From assembly GCF_025465275.1 (NCBI RefSeq), contig NZ_JAODNK010000233.1, forward strand, positions 1 to 42,196: a stretch of 42,196 bases of DNA. Reading direction: 5' to 3'. The first letter of the stretch is position 1, and every line of letters begins with the position of its first letter. The notes under the pieces are model-generated. The model ran no database searches and had not been told where the DNA came from. It was given only the letters and a program-made list of their open reading frames with translations. Below, piece by piece: positions 1 to 8,783 of this stretch. Position numbers and translations under genes: made by a program. The DNA comes from Nocardia sp. (GTDB lineage: Bacteria; Actinomycetota; Actinomycetes; Mycobacteriales; Mycobacteriaceae).

Positions 1-424
1 GGTTCATCACCTGCCGGATCACCCGCACATGATCGAGAGAAATCGCCCCCTCATCGAGAGCTTGAGCCGCACAGGGCAGGACCGGCGCCGCATCGGTATC
101 GTCGCCGACGCGGTGCCACACCGCGAGGTCTTCCGCCGCACGCCACCGGTTGATCGCATCCGCGTGCGAGATGTGCAGGACCGCTTGCAGATACAGGGCC
201 GGGCTACCGGACCCGTTGCGGGCGGGCAGGGACCGGGCACACGCTTGCACGATCAGATCCCGCATGACCGAGGACAGTTTGCGGGTGCTGGTTTCGATCT
301 GCTGCATCAACTCGACAATGTCGGTGTCCGACACCGGAATCAACGACAACGCGGTGAGAGAATCGACCGCCGCGGCCAGTGCTTGCGCACCGGTCGCGAT
401 TGCGGTTTCTGCCCCTGATTCCAT
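1..424 (-). CDS. DUF222 / 13E12-repeat family protein, N-terminal part (cut by window edge)
   Basis: An open frame runs from an ATG at 424 to the left edge without a stop, giving the first 141 residues. The start reads MESGAETAIATGAQALAA. The alpha-helical sequence continues with VLHISHADAINRWRAAEDL and ends near EGAISLDHVRVIRQVM. This matches the DUF222 domain of the 13E12-repeat proteins, which often carry an HNH nuclease domain at the C-terminus. That part lies outside the window, so nuclease activity cannot be claimed. The family is multi-copy in mycobacteria and Nocardia and is often associated with mobile DNA. No clear Shine-Dalgarno sequence precedes the ATG. Family assignment is fairly sure; function is unknown. 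Confidence 0.7.
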   Translation of the reverse strand, partial: MESGAETAIATGAQALAAAVDSLTALSLIPVSDTDIVELMQQIETSTRKLSSVMRDLIVQACARSLPARNGSGSPALYLQAVLHISHADAINRWRAAEDLAVWHRVGDDTDAAPVLPCAAQALDEGAISLDHVRVIRQVMN

Positions 425-551
425 GCCTCTATTCTACTCCCGGAAAACAGGCCCGGAAAGGCGAATTCCGTTGTGATATAAGCCTATTCAGAATCCTCGG
501 GTTTTATCTTTGTTCTTGTTTTGCTTCTTCTTGTCCAGGCGTCTTTCGTCT

Positions 552-1226
552 TTACCGCTCACCCCGTCGACCGTTATCGACCACGGCGATGAATCGGGTC
601 AGGTCCTCGGTCAACGTCTCTACGGCGTCGGCTGCTCCTCCGTCGTCGTGGTGGTGGAGCCAGTCGGCGACCAGTTCGAACATTCCTCCGATGGTGGCCA
701 GGCACAGCGCTAGGCCCTGGCGTTCGGTGAGTGAATCCTGCTGTGGCCATTGATGGTTGAGAAAGGCGGCGGCCCAGCGGCGGTTACTGCGGCGTTTGGC
801 CTCTACCGCCGGTGAGATTCCGCCTGCTTCGCCGAATGTCACTTTGGCCAGGCGCGCGTCGTCGGCGATGGCGTGGACGAAGGCTTCGGTGATTGCCTGC
901 AGGCGTTCGGGCCAGTCCTGGTCGGCGGTGTCGGCGGCGATTGCAGCGACACGCTGCTGGATCTGTGCCGTGATCTGTTCCAGGAGCGCGGTGTACAGCG
1001 CCTCCTTGCTGTCGAAGTGGTCGTAGAAGCCTTTGGTGCCGACGTAGGCCTGCTGACAGATCTGCTCGATCGATGTTCCCGAATAGCTTTGCTGGGCAAA
1101 GAGTTCGGTGGCGGCGGCGAGCAGTTGCCGGCGCCTTTGCGCGCTGCGCTCGTCCGCGTCGAGGCCGCGGATCCGGCGCCGCACGGGGGTCCGGTCTGGC
1201 GCCGCGGCCGGTTTGCTGCGGGTCAT
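552..1226 (-). CDS. TetR/AcrR family transcriptional regulator
   Basis: A 224-residue protein with a basic N-terminal arm and a TetR helix-turn-helix at about residues 32-80 (QLLAAATELFAQQSYSGTSI, then QQAYVGTKGFYDHFDSKEAL). A divergent helical ligand-binding region follows. Length is typical of the family. The gene is divergent from the secreted lipase gene starting at 1324. The roughly 97-bp gap holds a dyad that overlaps the lipase -35 element, so the simplest model is local repression of the lipase. The ligand is unknown. The ATG at 1226 is the first good start, about 25 residues before the DNA-binding domain. Confidence 0.9.
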   Translation of the reverse strand: MTRSKPAAAPDRTPVRRRIRGLDADERSAQRRRQLLAAATELFAQQSYSGTSIEQICQQAYVGTKGFYDHFDSKEALYTALLEQITAQIQQRVAAIAADTADQDWPERLQAITEAFVHAIADDARLAKVTFGEAGGISPAVEAKRRSNRRWAAAFLNHQWPQQDSLTERQGLALCLATIGGMFELVADWLHHHDDGGAADAVETLTEDLTRFIAVVDNGRRGER

Positions 1227-1264
1227 GCCATGACGATAGCCGGGAGTGTTTCAGAAAGACATCT

Positions 1265-1294
1265 TGTTGACAACAGGATGCCGTGTTGTAATCG
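1265..1294 (+). promoter_or_regulatory. Candidate promoter and TetR operator for the lipase gene
   Basis: A perfect TTGACA (-35) lies at 1267-1272, with a weak -10 (TAATCG) at 1289-1294 after a 16-bp spacer. The -35 is embedded in the palindrome TGTTG-A-CAACA (1265-1275), and a further TGTTG half-site lies at 1284-1288. A repressor bound there would cover the -35 element. The divergent TetR gene at 1226 is the obvious candidate. The motifs are read directly; their use is inferred. Confidence 0.4.
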
Positions 1295-1323
1295 TCGTCA
1301 CGTCGATGAGGAAGGGAACAGAC

Positions 1324-2721
1324 GTGGCTATCAATGGGGATCGCCGGCGGAGGGGGTGGCGGCGGTTTACCGCGGCCGCGCTCTCGACGGCAATGACGGC
1401 ATCCATCGCGGTGCTGCTGGGGGGCGCGGCCACGACACCGGCCGCCGCACAACCGGAACCGGTGAATGTGGACCAGTTCTACAGTGCGCCCGACGGTTTC
1501 GAATCGACCGCACCGGGCACGATTCTGCGCTCGCGCCCGGTGCAGCTGGCGGTGCTCACCGTACTGCCGGTGCATATCCGGTCCTGGCAATTGCTCTACC
1601 GCACAACCGATTTGAATGGTCAGCCCGCCGTGGCGGCCACCACCGTCGCGATTCCGGAAGGCGCCGATACCTCGCACGGCCGCCCGCTGGTCTCGCATCA
1701 GTTCTTCTACGACAGCACCTCGCCGAACTGCGCACCGTCGTATGTATTGCAGCAGGGCGGCGGACTGCCCGCACTGGAGGGCATCCACTCCACAGTCGAG
1801 TACCTGGAGCTGGCGGCGTCCATCAGCCAGGGCTATGCCATCAATGTTCCCGACTACGAAGGGATTTACGGGCATCTCGCGGTCGCCAAGGAACCCGGCT
1901 ACATGATTCTGGACAGCGTGCGTGCGGCGGAGAGCTTCTCCCCGCTCGGCCTGGACGGCGTCAATACCCCTGTCGCACTGTGGGGTTACTCCGGCGGCGG
2001 CATGGGCAGCGGTTGGGCGGCGGAGATGCAGCCGACCTACGCACCCGAGCTGAATATCAAGGGCATCGCCATGGGCGCACCCGTCTCGGACGTGGAATCG
2101 CTTCTGCACGTGAATGGTTCGATGTTCGCCGCCCTGATCGGCGTCGGCATCGCATCACTGCGCAATGCCTACCCGAAGTTCGCGGACGCCGTCGATCGCT
2201 ATATGACACCGGAGGGCCGGGCGATCATGGATCGCACCGCCAACCAGTGCCTGCCGCGCAATGCGCTCACCCTCATGTTCACCGACTACCAGCGCATGCT
2301 GACCATCCCCATCGCCGACTTCCTGGCGCTGCCGGAGGTCAAGGAGGTCTTCGATTCGACCGTGCTGGGCAGTAATCCGCCCACCGCACCGACCATGGTC
2401 TATCAGGGCGTCTACGACGAGGCCGTGCCCTGGTACACCAACGACCGCATGGTGCAGCGGTGGTGTGACGGCGGCACCTCGGTCTACTACAAGCGCGATC
2501 ACCTCAGCGAACACCTGACCCTGACCACCCTCGGCATGGCCGATGCCTTCAACTGGATCAAGAGCCGGCTCGCGCCCGGCGCACCCGATCCGGTCGGCTG
2601 CCGCACCGACAATGTCGTCACCATGCTCGGCAGCCTCGACGCCCTCGCCACCCAAACCGAAATCAGCCTGAACGCCACCTTCGGCGCACTGGGCTGGCCC
2701 ATCGGCCCGCAGGAGCGATGA
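1324..2721 (+). CDS. Secreted lipase, LIP/secretory lipase family (alpha/beta hydrolase)
   Basis: With the GTG start at 1324, preceded by AGGAAGGGA at 1309-1317, the product is 465 residues. It has an arginine-rich n-region, a hydrophobic core and a likely signal-peptidase site after TTPAAA-Q, so it should be exported. The nucleophile elbow is GYSGG with Ser223. Asp365 (in YDEAVPW) and His393 or His397 (in DHLSEH) are the likely acid and base. Length, motif spacing and the C-terminal HLSEH match the secretory lipase (LIP) family, which hydrolyses lipid esters. In-frame ATGs at 1246 and 1306 are possible starts, but the first lies upstream of the promoter elements and the second has no ribosome binding site. 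Likely controlled by the divergent TetR gene. The substrate is unknown. Confidence 0.87.
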   Translation: MAINGDRRRRGWRRFTAAALSTAMTASIAVLLGGAATTPAAAQPEPVNVDQFYSAPDGFESTAPGTILRSRPVQLAVLTVLPVHIRSWQLLYRTTDLNGQPAVAATTVAIPEGADTSHGRPLVSHQFFYDSTSPNCAPSYVLQQGGGLPALEGIHSTVEYLELAASISQGYAINVPDYEGIYGHLAVAKEPGYMILDSVRAAESFSPLGLDGVNTPVALWGYSGGGMGSGWAAEMQPTYAPELNIKGIAMGAPVSDVESLLHVNGSMFAALIGVGIASLRNAYPKFADAVDRYMTPEGRAIMDRTANQCLPRNALTLMFTDYQRMLTIPIADFLALPEVKEVFDSTVLGSNPPTAPTMVYQGVYDEAVPWYTNDRMVQRWCDGGTSVYYKRDHLSEHLTLTTLGMADAFNWIKSRLAPGAPDPVGCRTDNVVTMLGSLDALATQTEISLNATFGALGWPIGPQER

Positions 2722-2781
2722 ATTACCGGGCGGTCTCTCGTCTGCACAGGTATCGACCATCGTCCGATCAGGAGCACCGTC

Positions 2782-3264
2782 ATGCAGAAGATCGTCACCA
2801 ACCTGTGGTTCGACACCGAGGCCGAAGAGGCCGCCCAGTTCTACTGCTCGCTGTTCGAAGATTCCAAGATCATCGAAATCCAGCCGTACACCGAGGCCGG
2901 GCCGGGCGAAGCGGGCAGCACGCTGCTCGTCGAATTCCAGCTCAACGGCCAGCAGTTCACCGCCATCAACGGCGGCGGCGACTTCCACTACACGCACGCC
3001 ATGTCCCTCCTGGTGAACTGCGATGACCAGGAGGAAGTGGATCGGCTGTGGGCGGCCCTGCTCACCGATGGCGGCCAGGAGGTCCAATGCGGCTGGATCA
3101 ATGACAAATACGGCGTGCCATGGCAGATCTTCCCGGTCGAGGCGACGGAATTCATCGCCGGTCCCGACCGGGAAGCCCGTACCCGCGCCACCCGCGCCCT
3201 CTACACGATGAAGAAGATCGAGGTCGCGAAGCTGCGCGACGCCTATGCGGGCAAAACTGTGTGA
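2782..3264 (+). CDS. VOC-family protein, PhnB / 3-demethylubiquinone methyltransferase-like
   Basis: A 160-residue cytosolic protein opening with QKIVTNLWFDTEAEEAAQFY and containing FEDSKIIEI, GQQFTAINGG and DKYGVPWQIFP. These mark the glyoxalase-like fold of Pfam 3-dmu-9_3-mt (PhnB-like), despite that family's misleading methyltransferase name. Proteins of this family are usually homodimers of unknown activity. AGGAG eight bases upstream supports the ATG at 2782. It follows the lipase by 60 bp on the same strand and may be read through from it, but no functional link is evident. The thiC riboswitch begins about 50 bp after its stop codon. Confidence 0.85.
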   Translation: MQKIVTNLWFDTEAEEAAQFYCSLFEDSKIIEIQPYTEAGPGEAGSTLLVEFQLNGQQFTAINGGGDFHYTHAMSLLVNCDDQEEVDRLWAALLTDGGQEVQCGWINDKYGVPWQIFPVEATEFIAGPDREARTRATRALYTMKKIEVAKLRDAYAGKTV

Positions 3265-3315
3265 TTATCCGAGTCCGCGCACTCCGGCAACCCGGTAAGG
3301 TCGGCCACGGTAATC

Positions 3316-3423
3316 ATGCCAACGGGGGCTCGCACCAGCGGGCTGAGAGGACGGCTAGCCCATTCGGGCGGAGCAGGGCCGTCGACCGTATGAACCTGAC
3401 CGGGTAATGCCGGCGTAGGGAGG
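3316..3423 (+). promoter_or_regulatory. TPP riboswitch (THI element) controlling thiC
   Basis: The conserved TPP-aptamer landmarks are present in order: GGGGGCTCGC, the P3 hairpin GCTCGC-ACCA-GCGGGC, CTGAGAGGACGG, a variable arm closed by GACGGC/GCCGTC, ACCGTATGAACCTGA, the CCGG-GTAATG-CCGG stem, and GCGTAGGGA. The Shine-Dalgarno AGGGAGG (3417-3423), six bases before the thiC ATG, overlaps the aptamer's own conserved 3' end. TPP binding would therefore mask the ribosome site directly. No separate expression platform or terminator is visible, so control is probably translational. Confidence 0.95.
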
Positions 3424-3429
3424 ATTCTC

Positions 3430-5097
<1,668 letters not shown>

Positions 5098-5118
5098 GAA
5101 ACACGTAATACGCACTGG

Positions 5119-5155
5119 GCGTGCACTACTCGGAGTCCGTCCGAGTAGTGCACGC
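5119..5155 (+). terminator. Strong hairpin after thiC
   Basis: A perfect 16-bp stem (arms 5119-5134 and 5140-5155) with the five-base loop GTCCG begins 21 bases after the thiC stop. Only a weak T-rich stretch (TCGGTTCGTTTG) follows, as is usual for actinobacterial terminators. It lies between convergent thiC and the tautomerase gene and may work in both directions. Confidence 0.8.
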
Positions 5156-5205
5156 TCGGTTCGTTTGTGCCGGAGCGATATTCACCGACGTTGTTATGCC
5201 ACAAC

Positions 5206-5391
5206 CTATTTCTTATCGGCGGTGAGCGTTCCCCCGATGGCCCAGCTGTCGGTGGGGACCTCCTGGATCCACACCTGCACGGCTTCGGCGGGAATCTGCA
5301 GGGCGTCGACGAAGGCGTCGGTAATGCGGCGCACCAGATCACGCTTCAGTTCGACGGTGCGGGGACCCTGCTGAATGGTGACGATAGGCAT
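5206..5391 (-). CDS. 4-oxalocrotonate tautomerase family protein
   Basis: A 61-residue protein that starts MPIVTIQQGP. Proline 2 becomes the N-terminal catalytic base once Met is removed, as in 4-oxalocrotonate tautomerase. R11 (Arg10 counting from Pro) fits the substrate-binding Arg11 of 4-OT. The family's Arg39 position is Gln (VQVWIQEV), and the usual late Phe is Trp, so the substrate may differ. The end (SWAIGGTLTADKK) has the family IGG loop. A strong GAGGAG site precedes the ATG. It lies 137 bp downstream of a LysR gene on the same strand, with a LysR-type box between them. The natural substrate cannot be named. Confidence 0.88.
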   Translation of the reverse strand: MPIVTIQQGPRTVELKRDLVRRITDAFVDALQIPAEAVQVWIQEVPTDSWAIGGTLTADKK

Positions 5392-5513
5392 GACTGTTCT
5401 CCTCTTGCGCAGTGGTGAATTCGACTGGCCCCGTCCGATTTCCGGTTCTTCCGGCGGCCTGAGAACAGTTCACCGCAACGCGAGGCCGCAACCAATGGGC
5501 AGTACGCGAACGC

Positions 5514-5536
5514 AGTGATAAGCAATCCTTATCGCT
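5514..5536 (-). promoter_or_regulatory. Candidate LysR-type (T-N11-A) operator upstream of the tautomerase gene
   Basis: The dyad AGNGATAAG-N5-CTTATCNCT has perfect 6-bp inner arms at 5517-5522 and 5528-5533, and the outer AG/CT also pair. On the minus strand the core is T-AAGGATTGCTT-A, exactly the T-N11-A form of LysR boxes. It overlaps the stop codon of the LysR gene and lies about 125 bp upstream of the tautomerase start. Confidence 0.5.
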
Positions 5537-6431
5537 CTGCGCCGTCCGCCTGTTCACTCTCGGAGAGCAGCTCTACCAGCAGATTCAGGTGCGGCGACAC
5601 CGTTCCCGCCCGCACCGCGAGACCGATGGGCAGCGCCATGGCGGCATCGTCGAAGGGCCGGAACACCACACGCGGGTTGTGCACCAGCCGCGCATTGGAG
5701 GCATAGACCACGGTCCACATGGGTGCGCCGGTGCCGACAGCCGCGAGCGTGTCCTGCAGGTTGCCGGCGGCCGGAGCGGGCGTCGGCTCGAAACCGGCCC
5801 GCTGGCACGCGGACAGCACCAGATCCACCAGGACCGGATTATTACGCCGCTCGGTCAGACGCAAGGGCAGCGCGGCCAGATCGGTGATCCGCAGCCGCTC
5901 CTGGGCCGCCAGCGGATGCCGGGCGGGCAATGCCACCACCAGCGGATCATCCCATGCGGGAAGGAAATCCAGCTCCGGACTGTCCTGCGGGGACCGTACG
6001 AACGCCGCGTCCAGCCGCCCGTCCGCCACCTGCTTGACGCGCTCCTGCACCGGCAATGCCACCAACTCGATCTGCACCTGTGGCGCGCGCTCGGCGAACC
6101 CGTCCAGCACGGCGGCCAGTCGCTCCCCGAGTCCGGTCACCGTCCCGATCCGGAACACAGCCGCCCGCCCGCCGGCCAGGTCCGCCACCGAAGCCCGCGC
6201 CTGATCGGCCGCGGCCAGCACTGCGCGCGCCCCCGGCAGGAAGCGCGACCCGGCCTCGGTCAACCGCACCCGGCGCGGAGAGCGTTCCAGCAGTTGCACT
6301 TTCAGATCCCGCTCCAGCCGCTGCACCTGCTGACTGACCGCCGGCTGCGCGATATGCAGCCGCTCGGCGGCCCGCCCGAAGTGCAATTCCTCGGCCACCG
6401 TCACGAAGTACCGCAACTGACGCAGTTCCAT
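5529..6431 (-). CDS. LysR-family transcriptional regulator
   Basis: A 300-residue LysR-type regulator. The winged helix-turn-helix is at residues 1-60 (MELRQLRYFVTVAEELHFG, HIAQPAVSQQVQRLE), followed by a periplasmic-binding-like effector domain at about 90-290. Length is standard. The ATG directly abuts the TAG of the cyclophilin gene upstream with no gap, and there is no separate ribosome site beyond that gene's coding sequence, so the two may be translationally coupled. The neighbouring tautomerase gene and the T-N11-A box at 5514-5536 suggest it controls that gene. Effector unknown. Confidence 0.93.
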   Translation of the reverse strand: MELRQLRYFVTVAEELHFGRAAERLHIAQPAVSQQVQRLERDLKVQLLERSPRRVRLTEAGSRFLPGARAVLAAADQARASVADLAGGRAAVFRIGTVTGLGERLAAVLDGFAERAPQVQIELVALPVQERVKQVADGRLDAAFVRSPQDSPELDFLPAWDDPLVVALPARHPLAAQERLRITDLAALPLRLTERRNNPVLVDLVLSACQRAGFEPTPAPAAGNLQDTLAAVGTGAPMWTVVYASNARLVHNPRVVFRPFDDAAMALPIGLAVRAGTVSPHLNLLVELLSESEQADGAER

Positions 6432-7412
6432 CTACTGCGCCTGAATCGAACTCACGTCGACGGGAAGCTTCGGGCTGCCGTCGCCCGGCCCCATCTTCTC
6501 GTCCGTCCCACCGCCCGCTACCTTGTCCAGGACCGTGAGCCCGGCCGCGTCGATGGTCCCGAAAACGGTGTACGAGGGCGGCAATTGCGAATCGCCGTAG
6601 ACGAGGAAGAACTGACTGCCGTTGGTGCCCGGCCCGGCATTCGCCATGGCGAGCGTGCCGCGCGGATACAGCACTGGTGCGGATGCCGCCGCGGCATCGG
6701 TCGAGCCGAAGGTGTCCGTCGGATACTCGTCATCGAATTCGTATCCGGGACCGCCCATTCCGGTACCTGTCGGATCACCGCACTGCAGCACCTTCAAGTC
6801 GTCGGCGGTGGTCAACCGGTGGCAGTGCGTGCCGTCGAAGTAGTGCTGCGCCGCCAGACTGCTGAAACTATTGACGGTGCAGGGTGATTCGGCGCTGTTG
6901 AGACTCAGCCCGACGCTCCCCTGCCCGGTCGCCATCACATACTGCGTCACCGAAGAACTCGAATTCGCTGGAACACCATCGGTTTTCGGCAATTGCGCCT
7001 GCCCCTGCTGCGCCGCCGCCTTCGTCCGGTAGACACAACTCACCGCAGCGGGTTTCGTTCCGGGAGCCGGTAGTGCGCCTGCCGCCGGTGCGGCCGGTGC
7101 GGTAGTGGAATCAGGGGCCGACGCGGCGGCCGACGTCGTCATGGGCAGGGCGGTGCCCGTCTCCTCGGACTTCTTCGAATAGACGACCGCTGCGACCACG
7201 AGCACAACAAGGGCCACGACCACCGCGGGAATGACCACCAGCAGCCACCTCGGCACCCTTCGGCGCGGCGGGCCCGGCGGCGGATATCCCGGACCGGGGC
7301 CGTACACCGGCGGACCGGGCGGGTAGGCGCCCGGCGGCAGCGCGGGATACGCGTCCCGTGCCGGATGAACCGGTTGCTGCTGTGGCGGCATCCCCGCCGG
7401 ATCCTGATTCAT
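6432..7412 (-). CDS. Membrane-anchored cyclophilin-type peptidyl-prolyl isomerase
   Basis: 326 residues in three parts. Residues 1-52 are a Pro/Gly/Tyr-rich cytoplasmic tail, 56-78 form one transmembrane helix (WLLVVIPAVVVALVV and on), and a cyclophilin domain follows from about 125. Cyclophilin signatures are YFDGTHCHRL, CGDPTGTG, GTLAMANAGPGTNGSQFF and YTVFG. The domain should lie outside the membrane and catalyse proline isomerisation of exported proteins. The arrangement matches the mycobacterial PpiB-like membrane proteins. The usual FHRVIPGFMIQGG segment is altered (HCHRLTTADDLKVLQCGD), which is common in this subgroup. AGAGGA five bases upstream supports the ATG. LysR follows with no gap. 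Confidence 0.9.
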   Translation of the reverse strand: MNQDPAGMPPQQQPVHPARDAYPALPPGAYPPGPPVYGPGPGYPPPGPPRRRVPRWLLVVIPAVVVALVVLVVAAVVYSKKSEETGTALPMTTSAAASAPDSTTAPAAPAAGALPAPGTKPAAVSCVYRTKAAAQQGQAQLPKTDGVPANSSSSVTQYVMATGQGSVGLSLNSAESPCTVNSFSSLAAQHYFDGTHCHRLTTADDLKVLQCGDPTGTGMGGPGYEFDDEYPTDTFGSTDAAAASAPVLYPRGTLAMANAGPGTNGSQFFLVYGDSQLPPSYTVFGTIDAAGLTVLDKVAGGGTDEKMGPGDGSPKLPVDVSSIQAQ

Positions 7413-7490
7413 GCTGTCCTCTCACCTGCGCTACCCGCCGCACCTTACCCAGGTGCTGTTACCAGCCGGTTCTGAAGAGGGATCGCGCTG

Positions 7491-7946
7491 CTACTCGGGT
7501 GAGTAGAAGGTGCCGCCACCGGCAATGTGCGGGAAATTGGTGTCGATGGTGACCTGGACGCGGCCGGGACCGGTGGGCAGGGTTTCGGGGACCCAGAGCG
7601 CATCGGTGGGGCCGAACGGAGTGTCGTCACCGAGCGGGACCGGCGGGAAGGTGCCGCTCGCTCCGCTGTCGAGGTTCTTCCAGCTGAGGGTCGCGGTCGC
7701 GCCGCAACCGCCGGTCAGAACAGGGAGATAGGTGAAATCGGCTCGCACCCAGACGGTTTGCTTGCCGTAGAAGGTGTTCTGCGGGTCGTGAAACGCCAGG
7801 ATCTGACCGGCGCAGGGGAAGGCCCCACCGCCGATCGTATAGGCGGGCGTGAAGGTGGTGACGGGATCGGCCTGGGCCGGTGCGGCAACGGCGAGCAGCG
7901 CTCCGGCAGCGAACGGCACGGCAAGCAATGAGCGGAACCAGCGCAT
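7491..7946 (-). CDS. Small secreted protein of unknown function
   Basis: With the ATG at 7946 (AGGAG six to seven bases upstream) the product is 151 residues. Residues 1-26 form a signal peptide (MRWFRSLLAVPFAAGALLAV, then AAPAQA) with an AQA-DP cleavage site. The mature part of about 125 residues has only two cysteines, Cys45 and Cys81, which could pair. It is rich in Thr, Gly and Pro with alternating hydrophobic stretches such as KQTVWVRADF, suggesting an all-beta fold. No named family was recognised. A longer frame upstream to 8003 lacks a ribosome site. It is preceded by the terminal region of the TetR gene at 8046, so it probably has its own promoter. Confidence 0.8.
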   Translation of the reverse strand: MRWFRSLLAVPFAAGALLAVAAPAQADPVTTFTPAYTIGGGAFPCAGQILAFHDPQNTFYGKQTVWVRADFTYLPVLTGGCGATATLSWKNLDSGASGTFPPVPLGDDTPFGPTDALWVPETLPTGPGRVQVTIDTNFPHIAGGGTFYSPE

Positions 7947-8045
7947 CGAAACTCCTGTGGTCGATAACGGGGTACGGCTTATGTGTCGAAGACGAGATCG
8001 CAAACGCTACGCGGGACTAAGGATCCAGGCGGCGAGTCGCCGGAA

Positions 8046-8696
8046 TCAGCGGCCGGCCGGTTGCCAGCGGTGTGCGAATTCATTCGGGGCCGGGGGCGGG
8101 CCCGGGAGGTCTCCGGCGCCGGTCAGGCCGTCGATGAGCAGTGCCAGGACGCGGCGGCGCAGCTGGGCGGCGCGATGCGGGTCGGGAAGTGTGATGGCAG
8201 CACAGGATTCGAGAATCAGGCCCAGATCCGGGGTGGTGACATCCTTGCGCAGTCTTCCGGATTCGCGTGCGCGGCGCAGGATCTCGTCGTTCAACTCGGC
8301 AGAGCGCATCACATCCGGGAGGATCGACTCGTCGGGGGTGAAGGTGCCGGCCAAATGTGTGGTCAGCGAGTGCACATCGGCGTCGACCACACGTTCCAGG
8401 AAGCCGACGAAACCGTGCCAGCCATCCGAATCTGCCAGTGCCGCTTCGGCTTCGGTGTTGTAGCGGCGTAGCCCGTCGTAGCAGAGGGTGCGGAGCAGGT
8501 CCTCCTTACTGGGGTAGCGGCGGTACAGAGCGCTGATGCCGACCCCCGCCCGCTCGGCGACCGCGGAGATCGGGGCCTTGGGTTCGGCGAGGAAGACATC
8601 GCGGGCGGCAGCCAGGATGAGCTCGTCATTACGAGCGGCCTGCGCCTTGCGGCCGGGCAGGGCGCGCCGAGCTGGGACTTCGACTGATTCGGGCAT
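8046..8696 (-). CDS. TetR/AcrR family regulator of the epoxide hydrolase gene
   Basis: A 216-residue TetR protein. After a basic tail (ALPGRKAQAARNDELILAAA) comes the helix-turn-helix with AERAGVGISALYRRYPSKED, then the ligand-binding region with SAELNDEILRRARESGRLRK typical of this subgroup. The ATG at 8696 was chosen because the frame further upstream runs through the operators and into the opposite gene. The ribosome site is weak, and a TATTCT box lies just upstream, so the mRNA may have a very short leader. It is divergent from the epoxide hydrolase, with two matching 18-bp operators in the 87-bp gap, which strongly suggests autoregulation and repression of the hydrolase. Confidence 0.92.
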   Translation of the reverse strand: MPESVEVPARRALPGRKAQAARNDELILAAARDVFLAEPKAPISAVAERAGVGISALYRRYPSKEDLLRTLCYDGLRRYNTEAEAALADSDGWHGFVGFLERVVDADVHSLTTHLAGTFTPDESILPDVMRSAELNDEILRRARESGRLRKDVTTPDLGLILESCAAITLPDPHRAAQLRRRVLALLIDGLTGAGDLPGPPPAPNEFAHRWQPAGR

Positions 8697-8714
8697 AAAT
8701 CGAGAATACCACTT

Positions 8715-8732
8715 GAACGGAATGATCCGTTC
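8715..8732. promoter_or_regulatory. TetR operator 1 (perfect dyad)
   Basis: GAACGGA-ATGA-TCCGTTC is a perfect 7-4-7 inverted repeat lying 18 bp from the TetR start codon, where bound protein would block the TetR promoter. It is one of a pair; see the copy at 8750-8767. Confidence 0.8.
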
Positions 8733-8749
8733 CGATATGGTTTGAAACA

Positions 8750-8767
8750 GAACGAAACATTCCGTTC
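8750..8767. promoter_or_regulatory. TetR operator 2 (one mismatch)
   Basis: GAACGAA-ACAT-TCCGTTC has the same 7-4-7 layout with one mismatch in the left arm. It ends 16 bp before the hydrolase ATG, just upstream of its AAGGAG. The centres of the two operators are 35 bp apart. Confidence 0.78.
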
Positions 8768-8783
8768 CAACAAGGAGAATCTC

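Noticed and set aside
2155..3087. Long ORFs antisense to the lipase and to thiC (also 3658-5115)
   Set aside because: Such frames are expected opposite high-GC codons; residue composition is unnatural and the sense genes are secure.
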